A stretch of DNA of 27,010 bases from Folioceros fuciformis. Taxonomy: Eukaryota > Anthocerotophyta > Anthocerotopsida > Anthocerotales. Positions 17,066 through 24,331 of this stretch are shown one piece after another (positions within the stretch are counted from its first letter, which is position 1; each line of letters begins with the position of its first letter). The notes beneath the pieces were generated by a model that searched no databases, had not been told where the DNA came from, and saw nothing but the letters and a program-made list of their open reading frames with translations. Where the stretch lies: assembly GCA_049999805.1 (NCBI GenBank), contig JBNGIO010004006.1:1-27010 (forward strand), given 5' to 3'. The position numbers were made by a program, and so were the translations under genes.

Positions 17066-19885
17066 TCAACGCAGGTCTCCGCATGAGCAAAAACCGTCCA
17101 CAAAGTGGTGGACGCGGTGTGCGTCACGCACTATGATCTCTCGTTTTTCAATCCGCGACAGCCTCTTCGTGGCACTGTGACAGTGATTGCACATACGCAG
17201 GTTTTTTGTGACGAGCAAAGTTGTACCATGCGGAGTGTTCAGGAGACCGTAGGCCACAGCCAGTTTCTCAGCATGTCCGCACAGAGTATCGCCATCACCT
17301 CCCTCTGTGCCTTCACACGGCAGCACGTGGCGGTCCTCCTCCAACCCCTCCCTCGCGCTCCTGAGCCTGTAGGAAACGTCGGCCCTTTCTTCTCCAACGC
17401 AGAACATGTGAACCCCGTCGCTCACCTCAATCCAAGCCCTTGCGGGCTCTTTACATGCACCTGCAGACTTCCTTAAGCCTTCTACTCTATCTACGTCCTG
17501 CCACCTACCGGCATGTGCGTATGTGTTGGCTAGCATCACATATGCGGCTGAGTTCTGAGGTTGCAGACTGACAAGTTGGTGGAAGCACCGCTTGGCAAGG
17601 TCCACATTGTTATGGCTTTGGCAGGCACGCAGAAGGGAAGTCCATCCCACAGCATCAGGCTCAAATGGCATGGCCTGCAACATGCTCAGTGCCTCATCTA
17701 GGCGGCCCGACCGGCCGAGCAGATCAACCATGCAAGTAAAGTGATGAACCGAGGGGGTGATGCCGTACCCTTCAACCATGAGACTGAACAAGTGCTTACC
17801 TTCTTGTACCAGACCACTGTGACTGCATGCCACAAGAAGAGACGTGAAAGCAGCAGCATCGGGCGTCACCCCATCCTGCTGCATTTCACGGAAGCACTGA
17901 AAGGCCATTTGGCTGTTGCTGTGCAGGCTATAGCCATTCAACAAAGCAGTCCACGTCACAACATCTCTTGTGGGCAGTCCGTCAAGCACTGCCCTAGCAT
18001 CCTCCATGCGCCCACACTTTGCGTACATGTCCACCAGACTGTTGGCAGTCACAATATCAGCTTCAAGTCCCCTTTCTCGGATCCGAGAGTGAATCTTTTT
18101 CCCCAGATGTATGGCTCCAATCCGGGCACATGCTTTCAATAGGCACGCAAACAAGGTTGGACTGGCTGGAACGATGCTCTCCTGTTCCATGCTCCCATAC
18201 AGTGTAAGAGCTTTTTGACAGTGCCCCTGCTCTGTGTAAGCCGTGATCAGAGCAGTCCATGTCACTACGTCTTTGCAAGGTAATCTATCGAACACGTTAC
18301 GAGCCTCCTCTACGCTCCCACATTTTGCGTACATTTCAATCAGACTGCTGCCAACTACCACATCACATTCAACTCCGCTCTCCCGAATCAGGTAGTGGAG
18401 CCTCTTGCCCTCACTTAATGCTCCCACATTGGCACATGCCTTCAGGAGGCACGCAACTGTGACATCATCTGGTCGTGTGATGCCTGCCCGTTGCATGCTT
18501 GCATACAAAGCGAGGCCTTCTTGATCAAGGCCGTGACGAACATATCCTGCAAGCATGGCATTCCAGGTCACCACATCTTTCACTGGCAATGCTGCAAACA
18601 CCTGGTGAGCGTCATCGACGCTGCCGCATTTTGAATACATGTCCACCAGGCTACTGCCGATTGAGGCATTAGCCTCTAGTCCTTTGTCCTGAATCTCACG
18701 ATGGACTTGCTTCCCTTGAAGTAAATCTCCAACAAGAGCACAAGCCTTTAGAAGACATAGAAAAGTAACTTCGTTCTTCCCAGCCGTGCCCTCCTGCTGC
18801 ATGGCTTCGCAGAGAGCGAGGGCCTCTTCCCCAAGCCCATGCTGCACGTATGCTGCAATCATAGCATTCCACGTTCCCACGTCTTTGCTGCACAAACCAG
18901 CAAACACTGTGCGAGCATCTTCCAGGCTCCCGCACTTCGCATACATATCGATCAGGCTGTTCCCCACCACGACATCAGCTTCCAGACCTCGTTCCTGAAT
19001 CTGCGAATGAAGCTCCTTTCCCCTGTGCAAGGCACCGATGCTGGCACAAGCATTCAACAGGCATATGAAGGTGACACGACTGGATTGGGTAATGCCCTCC
19101 AATTGCATGGTGGTGCAAAGTGCCAGAGCTTCATGACCGAGCCCATGCTGGGCGTACCCTCCGATCATGGCATTCCATGTCACCACATCCTTCAAGGGCA
19201 ATTTGTCAAACACTCTGCGAGCATCTTCCAAGCTCCCACACTTTGCATACATGTCCACGAGGGCATTGCCAATAAACACATTGGGCTCCAACGTGCTTGA
19301 CAGAATGTCGGCATGGATCTGCTTGCCAGCTGTCAAGTCGGCAGCAGAGGCACATCCTTTCAGGGCCGCAACAAATAGGTGACTGTCCGGCATCACCGTC
19401 GACTGCACTTGCGCCTGTCGGTACAGTTTCACAGCCTGCACAGGTTGTCCATGCTCGGCATATGCAAGAATCATGGAAGCCCACATGAAGGCGTTCGGTG
19501 CAGCTTGGCTGCTGAATACTTGTCGTGCCTCCGCCAGCAGTCCATGAGAAGCGAACATGCGAATGAAGTGGTTTGACAAGAAGGCGTTGGAACCGTGCCC
19601 ACCTGCTTGCGCAAGATCGTGAACCCGCCTGCCTACCGCCAGATCGCCCCGTTCTATGCAACCCTTAAGGACGATGTATATCACTGTTGACGGAACATAC
19701 CACCCTCGCTGGACCAAGAGGTCCAAGGCTGTGACAACAGAGGCCAGAACCACTTCTTCCTCCCCTTGCCTGTTCCACCATTTACCGATCGAGACGCCTT
19801 CACACCCTGTCAACCCGCCAGGTTCAGGGCGAATGAGTCCACCTATCCTGGCAGCAGACCTGCCCAAAGACGAGATCATTACCAC
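17066..19885 (-). CDS. PLS-class PPR protein with DYW deaminase domain (ends GDLR)
   Basis: An uninterrupted 939-codon frame. The N-terminus MVMISSLGRSAARIGGLIRP is basic and hydrophobic, as in organelle presequences. About seven P-L-S triplets follow (repeated MYAKCGSLEDARRVFD, VVTWNAMIGGY and LLKACA), then E1/E2 and E+ (ARAWIEVSDGVHMFCVGEE). The DYW domain (residues 871-939) retains the deaminase HxE (HAEKLAVAYGLL), KNLRMCNHCHSA with the CxxC zinc pair (899-902), and HHFVDGFCSCGD. Two oddities stand out. The PG box before HxE is degenerate (RHVLPC where GYVPDT is usual) and the linker is short. The final triplet is DLR instead of DYW. It does not show the KP-variant ending linked to U-to-C editing. 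Expected role: C-to-U RNA editing in mitochondria or plastids; the target cannot be read from the sequence alone. KWWNR near residue 35 may be a relic of the WWDNR motif seen in the neighbouring gene. Confidence 0.93.
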   Translation of the reverse strand: MVMISSLGRSAARIGGLIRPEPGGLTGCEGVSIGKWWNRQGEEEVVLASVVTALDLLVQRGWYVPSTVIYIVLKGCIERGDLAVGRRVHDLAQAGGHGSNAFLSNHFIRMFASHGLLAEARQVFSSQAAPNAFMWASMILAYAEHGQPVQAVKLYRQAQVQSTVMPDSHLFVAALKGCASAADLTAGKQIHADILSSTLEPNVFIGNALVDMYAKCGSLEDARRVFDKLPLKDVVTWNAMIGGYAQHGLGHEALALCTTMQLEGITQSSRVTFICLLNACASIGALHRGKELHSQIQERGLEADVVVGNSLIDMYAKCGSLEDARTVFAGLCSKDVGTWNAMIAAYVQHGLGEEALALCEAMQQEGTAGKNEVTFLCLLKACALVGDLLQGKQVHREIQDKGLEANASIGSSLVDMYSKCGSVDDAHQVFAALPVKDVVTWNAMLAGYVRHGLDQEGLALYASMQRAGITRPDDVTVACLLKACANVGALSEGKRLHYLIRESGVECDVVVGSSLIEMYAKCGSVEEARNVFDRLPCKDVVTWTALITAYTEQGHCQKALTLYGSMEQESIVPASPTLFACLLKACARIGAIHLGKKIHSRIRERGLEADIVTANSLVDMYAKCGRMEDARAVLDGLPTRDVVTWTALLNGYSLHSNSQMAFQCFREMQQDGVTPDAAAFTSLLVACSHSGLVQEGKHLFSLMVEGYGITPSVHHFTCMVDLLGRSGRLDEALSMLQAMPFEPDAVGWTSLLRACQSHNNVDLAKRCFHQLVSLQPQNSAAYVMLANTYAHAGRWQDVDRVEGLRKSAGACKEPARAWIEVSDGVHMFCVGEERADVSYRLRSAREGLEEDRHVLPCEGTEGGDGDTLCGHAEKLAVAYGLLNTPHGTTLLVTKNLRMCNHCHSATKRLSRIEKREIIVRDAHRVHHFVDGFCSCGDLR

Positions 19886-20264
19886 CAGTGCTCCTGAAGG
19901 AAGGAAGCTTAGTGAAAATGACGAATTTCGAAGTTTAGAATTTCAAGTCGTGTTTCGAGCGCGGTGAAAGGAGGCACAGAGGGTTTGCTGCATCTGCGGT
20001 TGGAACAGCCTCCCGTTCCAGACAGAAATCTCTTCCGTTTCGTGCAGTCTGCGAGCACACAACACGAAGTGCGCAGATGATTTGTTGACGATCCCCGCTG
20101 AATACTGAATCAAGGGTTCCCAGATTCTTTTCCTCTCTAGGAACCGCTCCACTGTATGCCTTCACTGACTGGGTTCACACACAGGCCTGGCAGCCCGGGT
20201 CTGACAGACAACCCAAAGTGGTGGGACAACAACGTAACGCTCATGGAGGCATGACAACATCGCG
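19886..20264. other. Upstream region of the DYW-type PPR gene
   Basis: There is no confident gene. Minus-strand frames of 69-76 codons overlap here and have no recognised domain. On the plus strand a 27-codon frame from 20155 contains NPKWWDNN, which resembles the WWDNR box of the PPR gene but has no other support. Confidence 0.45.
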
Positions 20265-20507
20265 TTAGTGCCATTGACGCAAATGCCTGTTGATGGCACG
20301 CTCGACAGCTTCAGTCTGTGTGGCAGAGGAGAAAAGTCGAGAAGGTGGAACTCCATGGGGAGCTAGGGCTCTGCACCAGAGACTGGTGGTGGATGTGCAG
20401 CACGCCCCCAGGTCGGATGGCACCCCACAGCTGCGGCGACAGGTCCGGACTGCACTCGCAATTGCACCTCCAATCTGTCCGATGGAGGTGCTTTCGTGCT
20501 GGCTCAT
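20265..20507 (-). other. Possible exon with mitochondrial presequence-like translation
   Basis: From an internal Met at 20507, the minus strand translates to about 80 residues rich in Arg, Ser, Ala and Cys. They include PPSRLFSSATQTEAVERAIN and end RHLRQWH at a stop. The 'R(L)FSSAT' phrase is typical of the cleavage region of plant mitochondrial presequences. No mature domain follows, no strong splice donor was found after RHLR, and downstream space is taken by the PPR gene. It could be a truncated gene, a first exon spliced further away, or chance. Longer overlapping frames on both strands (up to 202 codons) weaken the case. Confidence 0.25.
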
Positions 20508-20873
20508 GGCTCCAGTCAGCCTTTCTTGGAGGTGAAGAAACCTTGGACCCTCTGATGCAGGAGGGGACTGGACAGGACAGCCTAGATGGTGGCAAGCAAA
20601 CATTGAAAGACTATCATCGACCTGGCCGTCAGCTGATGGGCAGAAGTAATCCTCTTGAAGAAGAATCCGCGCTCTGCCGTTGCGCATACCTGGGCTGCCA
20701 GGTCCTTCATCTCTCCTTCTGCACCTTCTTTCCACGTTCTCGAGAAGTACTGTATGCTCGTAGCACAGGACGATCCGGTTTCCAGCAGGCGTGCTCACGG
20801 GGGTCATGCCCTCGCAATCAAGTGTGATACCGACTCCCGAGGCAAACATAATGCAATGCTTCTGGTGGATCAC

Positions 20874-21111
20874 ATAATCCGCACGAATTCAAGCCTTTTG
20901 GTTGGCCCGGCGGCCAACCTGCCTGGACCTGGGAAAGGCCAGCCTACTCTACTGTACAGTATGTATTGTATTACACATATTACAGATTACCTCCGTCAGG
21001 TGACGTGCTCGAAGCAAAAAAAAGCTCGCGGCGAACTCATACTCTGGATCTCTCCCTCTACTTTATCGACATATGTATCCTTCTTGTGAAAGGACGCTGT
21101 GGGATAGTGCC
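20874..21111 (+). promoter_or_regulatory. Presumed promoter and 5' UTR of the 99-aa gene
   Basis: The sequence upstream of the ATG at 21112 contains AT-rich words (GTATTACACATATTACAG at about 20967-20984) and no open frame of known type. It is inferred to be promoter and leader only from its position; no TATA box or initiator can be assigned safely. Confidence 0.3.
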
Positions 21112-21957
21112 ATGGCGGTGGCGTCTGCTCTGGCCATGAGCTCCTTGGTTTCCAGCAGCTGCCGCCTGCGACCGTTGGCAGGGGCAGGTCTGTTTCCAGG
21201 CCGACTGGTAGAAGCAAAATTTTTCTCCATTCACCCCGTTGAGAGGAGACGTCGCAGCCGACGTCCGGCCCGTGCCCTCTTCGGTACGACGAGCCATGGA
21301 GTGGCACTCGTTTTGTTGCTTACCGTTCTCCAACATCCCTTCTGCTATAAAGCTTGTGTGGCTTGCTTCCGTAGGTGGAGAGGGTGGTGGGAGCGGGAAG
21401 GAAGATAAGAAAAAGTTCATCAGCAAGGAGGAAGAACCGGAGCAGTAAGCAAGCATCGTGTGCCTATCTCTCTGCGCTGCTTGCGTGCCTGCCTCGTGGC
21501 CAGATGATCTACGAGGGCCGGAGCATACATACGTTCCGTTGTGTTCCTCAGCGTATGCAGGTGGAGAATGGGATGCTGTGCTTTCTCTTCTCTGCCTGCC
21601 CGCGGCCTCGGCCTCGGCCTTGGCCTTGGCCTCGGCCTGGGCCTTGGCCTCGGCCTCGGCCTTGGCCTTGGCCTTGGCCTTGGCCTTGGCCTTGGCCTTG
21701 GCATTGGCCTTGGCATTGGCCTCGGCCTCGGCCTCGGCCTTGGCCTTGCCCGCCCTCTTCACTGCTTTATCTCGATCCCACTCACCCGTCTGCTCCGTTT
21801 CCCCCGCTGCAGGTACTGGCAGACTGCAGATGAGAAGGCCGGCAAGGGACCTATGTCGTCCCCCCTGCCCTACATTGCGATTCTAGGACTTCTGTTCCCG
21901 TTTATTATTCTTGGAATCGCCTTCGCCAATGACTGGATCAAGATCCCAGTCCGTTAG
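21112..21957 (+). CDS. Small plastid-targeted single-helix membrane protein, two exons
   Basis: Exon 1 (21112-21283) encodes MAVASALAMSSLVSSSCRL... with Ala/Ser at the start, then an Arg-rich, acid-poor stretch (HPVERRRRSRRPARALF), typical of a chloroplast transit peptide. Exon 2 (21830-21957) encodes DEKAGKGPMSSPLP, a hydrophobic helix (residues 70-91, IAILGLLFPFIILGIAFA) and the tail NDWIKIPVR, then TAG. The donor (TCG|GTACGA) and acceptor (ACTGCAG|AT) are in phase, with one base carried over, giving 99 residues. An acceptor one step upstream would meet a stop. The mature part would be about 42 residues, the size of small thylakoid photosystem or cytochrome b6f subunits. I do not recognise the family and assign no function. 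The 546-nt intron contains a GGCCTY array. Confidence 0.72.
21603..21748. repeat. GGCCTY hexanucleotide array in the intron
   Basis: About 24 units of GGCCTT or GGCCTC, with a few GGCCTG/GGCATT variants, run without loss of phase. All six frames are open across it, which creates artificial Leu-Gly, Ala-Lys/Ala-Glu and Arg-Pro polymers on both strands. By the exon model for the 99-aa gene it lies entirely within the intron. Confidence 0.93.
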
Positions 21958-23501
21958 TCTGAGCATCCACGCGAAAGGGAAAATGTGCTCTGCGCTGCAT
22001 TTTGAGAACAGTTTAGGGCTAGACTGTCTCCTGTCGGAGTGTACTTCTCTCACGGGCCCAGCTATACGTGAGGCCTCGGAAAGTTGTGAAAGCCAACTTG
22101 TGAGGCGAGAGTGGAGTGTACATTATACGAAGCAGTCGCCAGTAATGGCAGCATCGCTTTGCACATGTCTGAAGGCCTTTCAGCCGATGCCGCTGCGGTG
22201 GTCCGAGTATGCCCCTGTCCTGGTCGAACAGATGGAGGTGTCTGTGTAGAAGTACATGTATCCAGTAGTTGCCCCGGGCATTTAATGATTTCACTTCATG
22301 CAGACCGCTGAGCGCTTGAATCGAAGCAATACGAGTGTGCCAGGCGGAGCGAAAGTTCTGGAAGAATCGCTGGATGTCAGCTGCGTTGAATGATGCTTAT
22401 GAGTGGGTGCGCAGACACCGGCTTGGCTCTGAGGAAGAGGTTCAGCCGGCATGACCATCCATGCGGGCTGCTTCGCGGCCTCTAAAGTTTGTGAAAGGAT
22501 TGCTCTCAAGGTTGCTACAGAACGGGAAGGTGACAGCAGCAAGCCGCCTGTCTCCCGCTGCTGGCTTCTTGATAGCAGATGGGAATAGGAGGCAATCAAG
22601 ACTTTTCCGCAGAAAGAGGTCCCAACTCCGAGAAGGAAACCTAGGGCCAGATAACTATACATCCCCTCCTGAAGTGACGGCCACCACGAGTTAGCACACA
22701 GGGCGCACTGTATCTATTCATCGGACGAGGACAACAAGCTCGATGGAATCTGGCCATGAAGGCCTCGAATGCAGTTGCTTTGCGTTTTACCCCACACCGT
22801 TCTGATGGATGGGTGCAGTCAAATCGTTTGAGCTGCACGCACAGCGCAGTTGTCTTCTAGCTTGTCCCTCCCGCCGAAACTCACGCAAGCAAGGTTGATC
22901 ATGACAAGCACAGATTCCAACCATAATCAAGAGGCATAATCAATCCTGCAGCAGATGCAGATTCATGCCATTGGTTGCCGTGTCGATCATGTCTCTGCCT
23001 ATATGTTCTTCAGCTAGGTGGAGCTGGCGTCTCTGTTTGCTCCATCTTGAAGCTCTCACACGCACTATGCTCCTCTTTGTCTGATTTTCGCAACTCGCTG
23101 GTGGATGTATCGAGAAACTTTCCCGCACGGGATTACATGTTTTGCCGACTTGTTTTACTATATATGCATGGATGTGATAGTGTTCCCACTCGTTCAATCC
23201 CGACTTCTGCTTTCCAACAGTCTGCTTGATTGCGGTGGATCAGGCACGTCTCGTCTCGTCTCATCTCGTCGTGTGGCTGATTTTTAGCCGGCAAGCTATT
23301 TCATTGAGGCGGGGCTCTGCAGCATTGCAGGATCGACTCGCAGTTTCTAGCATTCGGGTCTGGATACTATTGTATTCCAGGTATGGAGGGGATGGATTGG
23401 ATTTGTCTTCGGTTTTGGTCCATCTTGTCCGTTTCGTGGCCTCACTGTCGGCTTCATTTTCTGTGTGTATCCCCGCAGTTTGGAATTGACGCAGCTGCAA
23501 G
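21958..23501 (+). other. Long spacer: 3' UTR, then leader of the 78-aa gene
   Basis: The stretch holds no recognisable coding sequence; frames up to 123 codons on either strand show no domain or family resemblance. A CTCGT pentanucleotide repeat lies at 23247-23271. TTTTCTGTGTGTATCCCCGCAG at about 23457-23478 looks like a 3' splice site, so the 78-aa gene probably has an intron in its 5' UTR, with a short leader exon from 23479 to the ATG. The donor is not identified. Confidence 0.5.
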
Positions 23502-24052
23502 ATGTCCGGCCGAGGTTTCTTCGCTAGGGTCATGCAGTATGTGGTGAATGAGATGCTGGTGGATCGTCTTGCTAACAAGTAAGGCTTCCTGCGAAAGCTT
23601 TTGCGAATCTGTTGCTGGTACCCTTTTTGCTAGGATATTTTGCTGAAGGATTGCCTTTCAAGGGTGACAGTGAAATAAATTTGAGTGGTTGGTGGGACGT
23701 GCAGTCCTTGGTTTCAACGGTTTGCTGTGCGATCCTCGAAGAAGCTCGACGAGCTTGCACTGAAAGGTTAGGTCGGGTTGGGTTATGTTAGGCTAGGCTA
23801 GCTTCACAGGCAAAATTTTGGAGTTTTCTGGCTCGTAGTAGCTGGGTGGCTAACCGGGATGTCCTATGTGACAGGCCAAGAAACTAAAGCGGAAGTGGCC
23901 GAGCAAGTGAGGCGGTTCTCCGAAAGCTTCAGGGCAGAGGTTTGCGTGTTCGCAATTGTGACCTCAGATGCGGTTCCACGTCTCAGACTCTTAACTTTGT
24001 GCTTTCACTGAACGTGCAGGTCTCTCGAAGCTTTAGAGATTTGGACAGGTGA
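23502..24052 (+). CDS. Conserved-looking 78-aa protein, four exons
   Basis: Exons 23502-23578, 23705-23766, 23875-23939 and 24020-24052 join in phase at GT-AG sites (introns of 126, 108 and 80 nt). The product begins MSGRGFFARVMQYVVNEMLV, continues DRLANNPWFQRFAVRSSKKL, then QETKAEVAEQVRRFSESFRA, and ends VSRSFRDLDR at TGA. The N-terminal part is amphipathic. The C-terminal half is charged, with heptad-like spacing, and could form a helix. The 'F..RFAVR(S/T)S' phrase recalls a small uncharacterised plant protein family, from memory only. No signal peptide or membrane helix is seen and no function is assigned. None of the four exons is long enough to show as a substantial open frame, so automatic ORF calling would miss the gene. 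Confidence 0.72.
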
Positions 24053-24331
24053 GATGCGGCTCTAGCAGTCCCTTCGAATTCAGAGGGCACACCCCTGAAC
24101 CCGAAGGGAGTGTAAGGTTTTCGAAGGGAGTTTGATCACAGCACACCTGACGAACCTTGATGAGATTGAAGCTCCACGCATACGCGGGTGGCCCTTCACA
24201 TCATATCAAGCGATGCTTCGTGGAGGAGCGAAGTCTGGGAAGAAAGATGGTAGAGCACATGGGTGCCATAAACCCTAAACCCACGGAGCTAGAAACCCAT
24301 GTCTGGTAACCAGGTCTGCTGATCTCCCGCC
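24053..24331. other. Convergent 3' spacer
   Basis: Between the stop of the 78-aa gene (plus) and the stop of the third PPR gene (minus). It contains GAAGGGAGT repeated three times or so (24103-24135) and no gene. It presumably holds both 3' UTRs. Confidence 0.5.

Noticed and set aside
20155-20238. Plus-strand 27-codon frame with NPKWWDNN as another PDF-motif gene
   Set aside because: Only the WWDNN word matches; no flanking FF...P, PDF or VLW residues and no extension of the frame.
20265-20873. Full 202-codon minus-strand frame as one protein
   Set aside because: The first 120 residues show no domain or targeting pattern; only the part after the internal Met was kept, at low confidence.
21420-21762. 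Long frames encoding Ala-Lys/Ala-Glu, Arg-Pro and Leu-Gly polymers on both strands
   Set aside because: They arise from the GGCCTY array, which is open in every frame; the spliced 99-aa gene places it in an intron.
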